Source: Gymnopilus junonius | Taxonomy: Eukaryota > Basidiomycota > Agaricomycetes > Agaricales > Galerinaceae | Assembly: GCA_015501075.1 (NCBI GenBank) | Contig: JADNYJ010000078.1 | Location: 62,001 to 126,000, forward strand | Reading direction: 5' to 3' | Length of the DNA: 64,000 bases | Part shown: piece by piece, positions 24,001-35,181 of the stretch | Position numbering within the stretch: position 1 is the stretch's first letter | Layout: each line of letters opens with the position of its first letter | The notes under the pieces: model-generated | What the model saw: only the letters and a program-made list of their open reading frames with translations | Databases searched by the model: none | What the model was told of the DNA's origin: nothing | Translations under genes and position numbers: made by a program

Positions 24001-26217
24001 ATTATTATTTCACAAGAACTGAACAGAATTTCTCTGGTCATTTAGAAGCTCCCCATCATATTGTTTTTGTAATATTTAAAATTTGACAGGGAAAATGACA
24101 GGGAATGCCAACACAGGTATAAAATGCTGGCCAAATCATGTAGGAAATCTTTCCTCAGAAAAGAACCCAGCCTACTACACCACATCTCAGCTTAACATAA
24201 GATTTGCTTCAACCATCATGGCTATCATTGTTGCCCTTCCACTCATGGCTGGGGCTTGCAGCCATACTGTAATGTGCTGCCTGTCATACATTGCCATGCC
24301 AAGCTGAGGTGAAGTGGACATGGCTGGAGGAAGGGCACAGGGCAAGGGAGGGTGCAGGTGTGAGCAGGAAGGTGGAGGTGAAGGCAGTGGCATTGCCTTT
24401 CACTCTTGTTGGCATCTGGATGTGGAAAGAAGGGTAAGGGCAGTCAGGAGCATGGACATGAGCATATAGGGGGCAGCAAAGCCACCAGCACTATCCACAT
24501 TTGTCCAGGATCCCATAGGCACTGCCTGGTCTTTGCCAGTATTGTTCATGCTCATCCTCATTGCTGCATTATTCAGTTCCTTCCCTCCTCATTTGCCTTC
24601 ATCATCCACATGGGTCCTCATTGACATTGGTGTTTGGCACTGCTGGGGGTAGTTAATTGTGAAGGAGGGTTATGTTGGGGTGTACCTACCATCCTTGGGT
24701 TGTGACAAGGCACCAGCAGTGCCCTGCTTTTGCTATGTTATTGGCTTAGTTGTGTCAACTGCAATTTCTAGTGGTGATATAGCATGGTTAGAGGGGCAAG
24801 GAGATAGTAATTAGCCTCACCAATGCACCATGACCATCATGGTTCATCAACAGTGGTGAGGTTGTGGGATTTCTGGTGGTCAGGGCTAGAGAGGTGGTGG
24901 TCAGGTGCTGTACAGTGGAACATCCTGAGACACTCTAGCTACCCCAGGTGGTGTTCAGAGTCCTTGTCCTACTTGAGTATGCATTGAAAGCCTTCAGATC
25001 TGTCAGCTAGAAGAGAAACTACTCCAAATTTAACAAGTTGAGACTTTGGTGCATGCAAGTGTCATGAGAATAAAAGTGCAGGCAGTCAGTTATATGTTTC
25101 CAGCTTTGTCTCTCACCAAACCATGATTAACACAAGGTCAATAGGTTGGGCTGTGGTCTGAGGATCAGCTCAGATCAGAACATAGAGCAATAGAGCCACT
25201 GGGTGGGTGTGACCTTTGCTCAGTGAATTTCCAAGGGGGCCCCAGGATTTTACTAATGACATGGGGTAGATTTTTTTTGCTAAGGGCTCTGGTACCCCCC
25301 TCCCAGCTACCATATAAGGTATGTTTTTCTTATGTTTTTGGTATATTTTGATGGCTGTTAGAAAAAAAAACCAAATTCTTGACTTATCTGAACATAAGGT
25401 GCTGGATTGAAATTTAGGCTTGGCTAGTGCTGGAAACATCCTGTAAGATGATTTTACATTACATTAATCTTAGACACCACTTTCTGGTCTCCCAATAGCA
25501 CAGATTTCGACCTCTGACATCAAAAAAATAATATTTCTTAAGCCCTGTGGGACCCCCCCATCAGCAAAGTCTGGGATTTAAGGGTCCAAAAAGGCCTGAA
25601 AAAGAAAAATCTGCATGCTACATAATGTTATGGAGCACTCCATAGCAACCCATAGCACTATAGCAAGGGTACCCCTTTATCAAGCACAGGCACAGCACTA
25701 CAGAGTGCTCCATAGTGAGCCATAGTGAGCCATAGCATCCCCAAGAACTGCTGATGCCTCCTACATCAGGTCATGGATCCCAGGGCCCTCTTGTTCAATT
25801 GAGAATACTATAAGCCCTTTGACACATCTGTTCAACCAGATGTCTCAAGTTCTTGGCCCATGTCTACCTCCTCTGGGTGTGGTGAGGAGGCAGCATGTTT
25901 TTGGATACCAGAGGCAAACATAGTGCTATGTTCTAACCTTGTTATCCTCCTCCAGGGTGCCCCGCCTTTTGGACAAAAGAAGTGGGCACCCAGTTCTTCA
26001 TTTCAGTTCATTAGATGTGTAGGGCTATTTTTTTTAGTATTCATAGAACTATAAATGTATTTCAACTATTCATACAAGTGAAATTCTGGGCACAACACAA
26101 CTCAGTGAGACTTGACACATGATGAGCATTGAATGATCATGAGTGCACATGACCATGTTGATTGTTGGGTGACTAATAATCAATGGGAAAATCAACATTC
26201 ACCTTCTACTTTAACCA
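18091..26217. other. 8-kb CpG-depleted repeat DNA without recognisable genes
   Basis: Short open frames (18437-18736, 22011-22310, 23141-23501 minus; 21801-22061 plus) show no known motif. A repeat family is represented twice: 22131-22210 and 25655-25745 share TAGCAAGGGTACCC-like blocks followed by CTTTAT and AGCAC. Near 18,540-18,600 a small cluster of CpG remains. Confidence 0.45.
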
Positions 26218-26225
26218 CCACCGCA

Positions 26226-26618
26226 TAGTGTTGTGGGAAATAGGCTGTTGAAATTCACACCTGCTAATTAGCTGGACTACTTGGAATCCTGAAAAATGAG
26301 ATGCAAAGTAGGGCTAATTAGCCCAGGGGATGTGATGGTCAATGCTCAACAATGCAGGTGCAAAACAGGAAAATTTTTGAAAAAAATTTGGCAGATGGGG
26401 ACTGGGGGGTCAGAAGTTGAAAAATTTGTTGCTAAATTGCCTGATTTCATTTTTCATCCTGGTTATTTCATTAAATTTTGCTGAGAATCTTCAGCCCAGA
26501 GCTTCCAGAATTGAACCAGGATGCCCTGCAGGCAGGGGCTAATTTCACAAGGGTGAATTAGGACTTCCACTGAGCTCTGGCAAATTAGTGGACCTGGGGG
26601 CTACTTCCCACAACACTA
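26226..26618. mobile_element. hAT-type MITE, 393 bp
   Basis: Terminal inverted repeats TAGTGTTGTGGGAARTAG (26226-26243 and 26601-26618). The flanking 8-bp duplication is CCACCGCA at 26218-26225 and CCACTGCA at 26619-26626. The single mismatch is a C/T at a CpG, consistent with decay after insertion. No coding capacity. Confidence 0.75.
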
Positions 26619-26626
26619 CCACTGCA

Positions 26627-27539
26627 CCAGTAGGAGCTTTGCTTTTACTGCCTTCTGCACATTCCCTTGCAGTTTATCAACCCCTCTAGCACTGCTTGCC
26701 TCACAAACAGTGCCTAGTGGGTGCCAGATGCTGCCCATTCCCTCCAACCATGCAATTAGGTGAGTACAAGAACAAGCTTGTTCTTGCATTTTTGTCTTCA
26801 TATTTCTGAGTACCTTCACATAGTTTTTACCCACCTGGGCCACCGCCTCATCACCTAAAGTTTCATCCATTTTACTATGCTGTATAATCATTCCCAAATT
26901 ATTCCTCAACAATGAAATGTATACTATTAGGGCCCAGCAATTCTTGACGCTCTTCATGCATCAAGAAACATGGTTCTTGTGACTTGTGAGGGGTGTCAAA
27001 TGTGGATCACCTAAGCATGTGATCACATTGATTATCAGGTGACTGATAATCAAGTTAAATCAATGCACAATTCAACTTTGCCAAACTGAATTTCCTGACA
27101 CTGAATAGTCAATGGGAGGGATGGCAGGTTGCCAAAATACCATGGACACAGCAGATGCAAGAAGCAATGTCTTGCAAGATAATGCAAGACCAGATAATGT
27201 TTCTCACAGTCTGCTGCATCATCTGACTTATCCTCAGATGAGTTATCACAAGCTCAAACTCATTATGGAATAAGTCTGCTTTGCAGTAAGGTTGGAGAAA
27301 TATGGAATAAACAAGAAACTTCATTTCTTGAGGTTTTGGGAAGAGCTTGATAAACTATTATATGAGTATGATCAAACTCTGAGCATAAGGGGAAGAGACC
27401 TCCAGTCTCAAGGCCAAACTGAATTTCCCAAAAGGAGGGAAAGCTCACAACTGGCAGTTTGGCATGAGAGACAGGAATGCCAGATTGAATTTCCCAACTG
27501 AGTGATGACAGGCATGGAAAAGCATGAAGAGAGATTAAA
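26627..27539. other. CpG-depleted DNA including 3' flank of the DIRS-like element
   Basis: A ~90-bp segment at 26985-27065 is a diverged copy of 26105-26200 (shared GTGACT-ATAATCAA motifs). From 27129 the sequence contains the left copy of the direct repeat that also lies upstream of the DIRS-like gag. No gene recognised. Confidence 0.4.
27129..27165 (+). repeat. Direct repeat, left copy, flanking the DIRS-like element
   Basis: 37 bases beginning TTGCCAAAATAC. 32 of 37 match 39641-39677; four of the five differences are two CA/TG pairs, as expected if both copies once had CG. A candidate terminal or split direct repeat. Confidence 0.55.
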
Positions 27540-28273
27540 TTAGAAAGAATTGAATGTATCTAGAAAATTTTTAGGGATATTACAATGCTTGCAAAAGTTT
27601 TTGAAAACATTCAATAAAAAATTAAGATCTGATGAATTGTAAGCACAAGAAGTGCTTTGAGGAAGAATGTGTTCTAAGCGGCACCAGTATAGAAGGAAGG
27701 ACAGAGAAGTCCAACCACCTGTAGCAGCAACAACTTCAGGGGGAACACCTGCAAGCAGCAAAGCAACAGCTCCACCTATCCTAAAACTGTGGCCATAAAC
27801 ATAATAAAGATTGGCATTTGACCATACATGGTTTACGAAGGTGAGAAAGGTATCCTTTGAAAGGGGCACCCATTTTCCATGAGTTGTTTTGTAGGCAAAC
27901 AGAGGAGCATCAGCAGGTAGGTCATTATTGATAAGGAAGTGTTTGCAACTGGACACAAATGGTCCAATCAAGCAGTGATGATGACATCTGCACCCTTTTC
28001 TTTGGTGACTTTTGACCAAGGAATATGGAAAGCAACAGAATTGGAAGAGGCATCATGCTGTGTGAACCTTGGGCTGGCAGACCTGAGTACATGGTATTTG
28101 GCCTTGAAGCTGGTATGATTTTTGACCAATATTTCACTGAGGCAACAACAGCCAAAGAATGCAACAGTTGCTGCTGCCCATATTGTGGCATGAAGAGGGA
28201 TAGAAAGGTTGATAGCATGATATAGGGCAAGTAGGTGTTCTAATGACACTGGAGGCCAAGTGGGCTTTTCATG
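27540..28273 (-). pseudogene. Tyrosine recombinase of the DIRS-like element, C-terminal catalytic part
   Basis: Begins right of the Gypsy insertion with SLEHLLALYHAINLS, then a core with FFGCCCLSEILV, a frame disruption near 27,960-28,000, and GHSFRIGGAVALLLAGVPPEVV, GGWTSLSFLLYW. The HxxR and the final Tyr of tyrosine recombinases are present. The first catalytic Arg, expected in the CCRLxE-type motif, is Cys (CCCLSE), a change explained by CGN to TGN. The usual Arg of GRW is Gly. It would cut and rejoin DNA during integration of the circular intermediate; this copy is inactive. Stop at 27540. Confidence 0.75.
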
Positions 28274-28278
28274 GATTG

Positions 28279-28730
28279 TGTTACGACTTTGATGATAGAT
28301 CCTAATCTGATAAGATAAGGACTAGCATAGTGGTCGTAGAGTTCATTCAATGAAGTCTGCTAAGGTATTGTCTTCGACAGAAGAATGCCTTAGTAGTTCA
28401 AGTTCCTCTGATTGTTACAAGAGAGTATGATTCTCAAGAACAAGCTAAGGTACATGGTAGACTAGCTATGGCTTATATACATATTTGTGGTTGATATTAA
28501 TGTAAGCAAAATGATAATGAAACAGGGGGATCGGAAAGGGGTGATCATCATCAGGGCAGTACAAGGGATGATGATCAAAAGGAAAGATCGTCCGCATATG
28601 TAAGAAAGTAAATGATCATCTTGCGAGCAAAGATGATCATGAAGAAACTATAAATAACAAATTGTTCGATAAATGATAAAGAAAAGAAATGGGGCACGTG
28701 ATAAGATAAGGGAATTGAGGAGTCATAACA
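28279..28730 (-). repeat. 3' LTR of the Gypsy element
   Basis: 452 bp, about 95% identical to 35182-35636. Differences are almost all transitions at CpG positions. Confidence 0.93.
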
Positions 28731-28743
28731 TTACCCCCCTACT
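28731..28743 (-). other. Polypurine tract of the Gypsy element
   Basis: On the minus strand AGTAGGGGGGTAA lies directly before the 3' LTR, the position for plus-strand DNA priming. Confidence 0.75.
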
Positions 28744-29520
28744 AAGAATTGAAGCCCCTGGCTTCAATAATGGGGCTCCCCGGTCATGTTGTTGTCTGCC
28801 TCTTCTCCTTGCCAGCCATTGTAGGCTCCATTGTGCCAATCGTTCGGCGCATTGTCGATGTCATCGACATGCGCTAGTTGTTCCTCCGTGAATTCATAGG
28901 CATAGCCTACAAATTCCCCATCACTTCGTCAGATCGGTCATCGACTACAATCATCGAGTTGTGGCCTGGATGATACTGGCGCAGTGACGGCAGCAGTAGC
29001 TGCGGCAGTCGGCCTGCCAGTGGTTCGCGCTGCTGCAAATAAAGCAGCATCATCTGGGCTTGGTCAGGGGTTCATCGGGGTGCGGGCAGGTCGGAAGGGA
29101 GTCTGGGGTCGGGGAGGTAGAGGAGGGGATTCGGCATAGGAAGGAGGGTTCATTACGGGCGGCATTCTGGGCAGAGGTCGTCTGCATGGTGGCGAGGGCA
29201 TGCCTTCGGGGAAGGTGGTGGGCGGTGTGGTGGGGTGGTGCAAGGGAGCGTGTCGGAATGGGTCCTGGGGAGTAGTCATTGATGGAGATGGTGTTGATGA
29301 ACCGTTGGTCGCTAGGAGGAACAGGTGGATGGGTCTGTGGGGCGGTGTCATAAACAGAGGGAAGGTGGTAAGGTTCTTCCTCGGACCTAATAGCAGACGT
29401 AGCGGTAGGAGGGCATTCTCCTCGTCGTCTGCTGCTAATGAGGAGAGGGTTGATGGCTCTTTCGAGCCTGAAGTGCTAAGGGTTTCAACAGTTGTAGTGA
29501 CTTCATTCGAGACACCTTAA
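28744..29520 (-). pseudogene. Downstream coding remnant of the Gypsy element
   Basis: Minus-strand pieces continue beyond the stop at 29521: a Pro-rich stretch (29351-29064, SSTPSPSMTTPQ, PPSYAESPPLPP) and, near the 3' LTR, an acidic segment in another frame (YEFTEEQLAHVDDIDNAPND, then GEEADNN, ending before 28750). The high coding quality suggests that the extra ORF once extended to the polypurine tract and is now broken by frameshifts or stops. Function unknown. Confidence 0.35.
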
Positions 29521-29958
29521 CTATTTTGCGGTGGCACTGGGTTGGTCGGTTTCATTCTTGAACTGGCGGAGAGTATCCCTAAGAAAGGGATTGGATACAA
29601 GAACTTCTAGGGTGGTCGAGTAATGGTGGGGATGGTTAAGGAACTGTTCCAGTTCCTTGTGAGTCAGCTGTTGGAAATCGATGAAGTCGAGTAAGTTGAG
29701 GAAGTCCTCAACAGAATGAAGGGGGGCGTGTACCGTAGGGATGGGAGGTGGGTATCTGGTGGAGGGGGCGTCATTCGGATCGGGTGAATCGGAAGAGGAA
29801 TCCGTCTGGGATAGACGGACTTCAGCTCTGGTGCGAGAAGAGGAAGCGGCAGGGGTAGGCGAAGGTGCATTCACCTGGGCCAGGCAGATGTGTATGTCAG
29901 AGGGAGACGAGTTGGGAGCGGAGGCAGTAGCATGGGTTTGAGTGGAAAAGTGAGGCAT
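29521..29958 (-). CDS. Extra ORF (ORF3) of the Gypsy element
   Basis: An open frame of 145 codons from a true ATG at 29958 (MPHFSTQTHATASAPNSSP) to TAA at 29521. The first half is Ser/Pro/Thr-rich and disordered; the second is helical and acidic to amphipathic (VEDFLNLLDFIDFQQLTHKE, LEQFLNHPHHY). It lies downstream of pol on the same strand, a place where most Ty3/Gypsy elements have only the polypurine tract. It is uninterrupted while gag and pol are not. No family recognised; an accessory or envelope-position protein without visible membrane segment, or part of a longer accessory protein. Confidence 0.5.
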   Translation of the reverse strand: MPHFSTQTHATASAPNSSPSDIHICLAQVNAPSPTPAASSSRTRAEVRLSQTDSSSDSPDPNDAPSTRYPPPIPTVHAPLHSVEDFLNLLDFIDFQQLTHKELEQFLNHPHHYSTTLEVLVSNPFLRDTLRQFKNETDQPSATAK

Positions 29959-30130
29959 GTTGTAGAAGTTGAGGAAGTGACTGAAGAAATAAAGGAGCCC
30001 AGTTCACCTTCTTTATAGGTGTTCTGAGTATTCCTCAAGGATCATCTTCAGTTTCTTGATCAGGCGTTTTGATGCCTTCTCCTTGACCGGGTGATGGTTT
30101 CAGTCTCCCATCTTGAGGTCTCTCTGTCGA

Positions 30131-33100
30131 TCATCTGGACTGTAATAATAGCCTTCCTTTGTATATGTTGTTCCAGGGTATATTTTTGGGTAGAGGGGCC
30201 AGTGGTTTGTGAGCAAACTTCCATTCCCAGTATGTGATTTTTGTTTCTTCAGGGGTCGGTGGAGGTTTCGGGAATGTGAATAAGTCGATCATGAAGGTAT
30301 CGTCGACATGGAGTGGGGATGCGGCGTTCGAGTTCATGACTGGTATGGTGGTAGAGAGTGAAGTTGCTTGTAAACTTCGAGTTTCTCCGATGCATTGGCA
30401 AGATTCGATCCGGGTTCCCATGATGCTTCGTTATAGGATAGCCGAGCCATTTGATGTAGTATTGGTAGCATCTGTTTCTGTACTTTCGATGGTTCAGAAT
30501 GGTTTCGACTTCATATTCTGGTTCTCCATCAATCGTTTCAGGGGGTGGTTGAGTGAAGTTTCGGCCATGAACCTGTGTTTCCGTGTAGGGCATCAACAAC
30601 ATTGCATGGAAGATGTCATGAATTTTCCATGTCTTTGGCAGTTGTAGCTGATATGTGAGAGGTCCTAGGATGCATTTGATCTTGAACAGTCCTTCTCTTC
30701 TCGTGCCAGCTTCTTGTTGTACCGCGTTTTGAGGTTCCTGGAGTCAAGCCATACCTTCTGTCCTTCCTTGAATGTACAAGTTAGATTTTTGTCGATCAGC
30801 CATTCTGCTCTTGCCAGTTCTGTGCTGCAGGCTTCCTTTCTGTCCGAGATGAGGTTTTTCAGTTTCTCCTCAACTGAGGGAAACTTCGTGTTTTCAAACG
30901 TGGTGGGAATTGCGACAGGATTAGTTCGAACATGAGTTCGAATGGGGTCTTTGCCTGTCAGCGTGTCTTCGATCATTTGGACGAATTCCAGGGTGCCAAC
31001 ATGTTGTTTCCAGGTGGTCGGGTTAGAGGAACAATAGATAGGAGATATGCTTCTATTTCCTGATTGAATCGTTCAGTGGTACCATCTGACTGAGGGTGAT
31101 ATGCCGTTGACAGTTTGACTTGATTCCAAGGAGTTTAAGCAGTTCTTGGAATGTTCTTGCCACGAATTGGGGTCCTCTATCGGAAATGATACTGTCCGGT
31201 AGGCCGAATGCTTGAATAAGTTGTCTTGAAGGAGTAGTGCCGCTCCTTCTTGCGAAAGAGTTTTCGAGCAAGGCATGATAATTACCCCCTTTGTAAGTCC
31301 ATGATCGACCACGATCAATAGAGAATCAAATCCGTCGATGCTGGGGAGGTCCGTGATCATGTCCATGGAGCATTGTGCGAATGGTCTCATGGATTTGGCT
31401 CCTTCGATCGGGTGCAAGGAGGGATTCACCGGGTTTCAGTTGATCTTGAACTGTTGGCATTGTCCGCACCCTTTGACGTAATTTTTGACAAACATTCGCA
31501 TTCCGGGCCACCAGTATAGTTGTCTACCAGTTGTATGTTTCCAGTTCTCCGGGTGTCCTGCGGTGACCGAGTCATGGTACATCGATGATTTTCCTTCGTA
31601 GTTCTTGATCATCGGGAATGTAATTCTTTTTCTTGTAAAAGATTAGTTGCCGATGCCTTCCATTTGCATTGTCTCCCAGTCATCTAAGTCTTTTGCGAGA
31701 CTTCGAGGTCCTTCTTGTGTTAGGAGTTTCAATGCGTCGACTACATCCTTGTCTTGTTTCCTTGATTGGGCGATTTCCATTTGGAGATTGGCATCAATCA
31801 AATTTATAAATAGACTCTCTGGAAGGAGAATCTTGTCTTCTTGTCATGATCCTCATCGGGATCATGTCCGGTCTTCGTGAGAGGGCGTCCGATTGAACCA
31901 TTTTACTTCGGGGAGGTGGACCAGTTGTATATCATATTCCGAGAGGAATAGAGACCATCTTGCTTGTCGTCTATTCAGTTTTTGAGTACTTCTAAAGTAC
32001 GTCAAATTCTTGTGATCGGAATAGATGATTGGTGAATGTCGATCCTTGAATGTAGTGTCTCCATTCTTTGAGGGATCGGATCATGCCAATAGTTCTCTGT
32101 CATAAATCTCATAGTTTCTCTCAGTGGGAGAGAACGTCTTCGAGATGAATGCCACTGGGTGTCGGTCTCCGTTGCTGTCCAACTGTGTTAAGACTGCTCC
32201 AGATGCATACTTTGATGCATCGCATTCAATCTGGAATTGTTTTGCGGTGTCTGGCATGGTCAAGACGGGTTCTTCCATGAATTTTCATTTCAGTAGTTCG
32301 AATGATTTCTTGGGTCTTCATTCCATTCGAAGCTACGGTCCTTTTTTAATAGCTCGTTAAGCGCGTGAGCTATTTCCGAATATTTCCTGATAAATTGCCT
32401 GTAAAAGTTTCCGAATCCTAAGAAGGATCGGACCTGTTTTACGTTCTTCAGTTCAGCCAGTCAGCTATACCACTGAGTTTCGAAGGGTCCATCGAGATTG
32501 TTCCTTCTTGGATAATCATTCCAAGATAATCGATTTTCATTTGGGCGAATGCGCATTTTTCCAGTTTCAAATACAAGTCATTGTCCTGGAGTATTTGAAG
32601 TACTTCTTTCATTATCTGTTCCAGTTTCTTCTTATCTTTGTGGAAGATAAGAATGTCATCCATGTAGATGATAACAAATCCTTGATGGACGATGTCCTTA
32701 AACATCGAGTCCATCATTGACTGGAAGGTCACTGGGGAATTACACATGCCGAAGAACATGACTGTTGGTTCGAATAGTCCCTTGTTTGTTTTGAATGCCG
32801 CTTTCCATTGGTCGCCATCCTTGATCCGAATGTTGTTGTAACCCCATCGGACATCAAGTTTAGTGAAATACTTGGCTCCTTTGAGTTTATCCATGAGTTC
32901 AGGGATCAGCGGGAGGGGATAGGCATTCTTGACTGTCCATTCATTTAGGTACCGGTAGTCTTGACAGGGTCGAAGTTTTCCATCCTTCTTTGATACAAAA
33001 AAGAAGGGGGAAGCCATAGGCAATTTAGACGGTCGAATATATCCTTTCTTCAGGTTTTCTTCCAGGAATTTGTCCAATTCAGTATCCTCAGAGGGCGTCA

Positions 33101-33905
33101 GAGGATAAGTCTTGAAGACTTTAGGTTGAAAACCTTCCTTGAGTTCGATCTTATGGTCCCAAGATCAAGATTCGGGGAATCAGTTGGCGGTGTCCTTATC
33201 GAAGATGTCCAGGTAGTCGTGGTATTCTGGTGGGATCATTTCTTTAGCAGTTTTTCTTCCTTCTTCACATCATGCTTCTGAGCGAAGATTTGCGAGGAAG
33301 TTAGTTTTGCGTTGATCCAAATTTTTTGTCATCCTCAGGGATGTTCCAAATCTCCTTCGTTTCCGGAAGGGGTTCGTTACCTAAAAGGAAATGATTAAGT
33401 CTGAAGAGTCGTCCAGTTGATTGACCTGTTGGATTTCCTCATCGGGTATTTCTTCTACTTGGGAAGTAGTAGTAATCTCCCTGTTGAGTTTGATGTGTCC
33501 ATTTTTCCAGTTGATGTCTGGGTTGTTTTCTTCGAACCAGGGAAAACCAAGAATAATGTTCTGTTTTCCTAGGCCGGTGACCAATAGGCGTTCCATTCAG
33601 GGTTGTCCATCTATGTCAAGCTTCAGATCAATGTAGCACTTGATGGTTCCCTTTTTGTTCGGGGTTCCGTCTACATTGAAGACTCGAATTTCTTTTTCCA
33701 GTGCCTTGGTTTCCAGATTGTGTTTCTTCATGAAGTTCTGGTCGATGAACTTCCCTTTTGCTCTGGTGTCTCCCAGAGCAGTTCCAATGATTTTCGTTCT
33801 GTTCTCGGTCTCGAATGAAAAGGGCAATTGGAGCAATTTATTTTCAATTCGAGCCGAGACTACAGAATAAATATCTAAGGAAGGAGTTGCATACGTTGGT
33901 CTCAT
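30131..33905 (-). pseudogene. Gypsy pol: protease, reverse transcriptase, RNase H, integrase, chromodomain
   Basis: Domains in order on the minus strand. Protease region 33905-33381 (retropepsin-like fold inferred; ALGDTRAKGKFID). Reverse transcriptase 33077-32448 with [17 protein letters not shown] and the catalytic YMDD ([12 protein letters not shown]). RNase H 32278-32081 ([18 protein letters not shown]). Integrase about 31511-30665 (STDRTERF-type core degraded; MDMITDLPSIDGFDSLLIVV). Chromodomain 30515-30420 (EPEYEVETILNHR, YYIKWLGYP), which in chromoviruses directs insertion to marked chromatin. Stops and frame changes separate the pieces; several stops sit where CGA or CAA is expected. 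Confidence 0.85.
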
Positions 33906-33913
33906 GCATCTCC

Positions 33914-35121
33914 TTATTGAAAACCCTCTTGGTCTCCCATTTCATACACTTCTTCGCATTCTTCTTCGGTGAGGTCCTGCATGAGGGACCTGATGTGCGC
34001 ATGGAGTGCTCTTCCCTTGAGGGGGTTTTTCTTTGGTGGAGGGTTCCTCCTGTTCTTGCCTTTCTCGGGGCAGTCTCTTGAGACATGCCCAGGCTTCTTG
34101 CATCGGAAGCAGAGCCCTTTCCTCATGAGCTCACTTCGTTCTTCCTGGGTCATGGCATTGACGTCAATCTTGTCAACATCCATGGCATTCGGGTCTTGGT
34201 GGTTTGTTCGGGGCACTGGGGCGGGGTTTCCTCTGGCTATATTGGCCCACCAAGTCTTTCATTCATTCGGCGCTTGGGTGGTGGTCTTGCCCAAAAGGCG
34301 TGCTAAATTCATTCAATGGGTGTCATACTCGACTGCCTTTCGCTGCCAGGCAGCAAGTGTGGTTGGGAGTATGTTGAGTCCCATAATCTTCTCTTGAAGC
34401 CAATTGTTTAAGGCGTTCATGTAATAATCGATTAAGATGCTCTCATTCCCAGTAGTGGGAATCTTGGCAGTCTTTACAAGTTCATTGAACTTGGTGTTCA
34501 GTTTGGCAGCTGAAGCTTTTCCCTGCTTCAAGCCCTTTTGAAATCTAGGGTAGAACCGTAGTTCTTTGTGATTGCTCCGGTAGGTATGCCTGCAGCATTT
34601 TTGACCTCTTCAGTATGTTCTTCTCTCCAAGCCTTCTTCCAGGCTTCTGCTTCTCCTCCTTTGAGAAGTCCAAGGGTGAATATGATTTTCTTGGCGTCGG
34701 TGTTGTAAATGTCGCCATTTAATTCAAAATAGTTGCCCAAGTCTTGGACGAAGGTTTTGACCTTGGAGTGGTCTCCAGAGAAGGGTGTAGGAATGATTCC
34801 TATTCCTTTTCCATTGGAGGAGGTGGGAGCAGTGGGGGCAGTGTCAGAAGTTCCTTCTGGCATTTCGGGTTCATTCATTGGGTAAAAGATGGGTTGGGAT
34901 CTAAGTAGGGTACCTAGCAAAGATTCAAAGTCGTGTCTTAGTATGCCGGGTTCTTGGACGGTAGATCCAAAGAGAGTCGATCAGGTTAGAGGAGGTTCTT
35001 CTCCTTCTGGTGGTGTTTCGTATTTGTCGGATGCACCTGCATCAGAGGTTCGGTCGGTGTTCGGGTCAGAGAATTCTTCATCACTAAAACTAGTGACGAA
35101 TCATCCTCTTCTTCGAGCCAT
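33914..35121 (-). pseudogene. Gypsy gag with CCHC zinc knuckle
   Basis: Starts at the ATG at 35121 (MARRRG) and meets TGA at once, then FVTSFSDEEFSDPNTD in the same frame; the TGA stands where CGA is likely. Middle part 34920-34313 is capsid-like (FVQDLGNYFELNGDIY; EAEAWKKAWREE; FNELVKTAKI). The end has the knuckle CFRCKKPGHVSRDC (C-x2-C-x4-H-x4-C) at about 34100-34060. At least three stops or frame changes break the frame. Gag forms the particle that packages the RNA. Confidence 0.82.
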
Positions 35122-35169
35122 AATGTCAGCGGATAACGCTTGCTAGGCAGAAGTGTTGGATGAGGTGGG

Positions 35170-35180
35170 AGCTTGTTCTT
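35170..35180 (-). other. Self-priming type primer-binding site
   Basis: One base inside the 5' LTR end, the minus strand reads AAGAACAAGCT. There is no TGG as for a tRNA-primed site. It is exactly complementary to AGCTTGTTCTT within the LTR (35350-35340), about 33 bases downstream of a TATATAA box, where the transcript should start. This is the arrangement of Tf1-type self-priming. Confidence 0.7.
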
Positions 35181-35181
35181 T

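Noticed and set aside
29060..29941. Gly/Arg/Glu-rich plus-strand frames in the Gypsy 3' region
   Set aside because: Reverse reading of Pro/Ser-rich minus-strand coding sequence.
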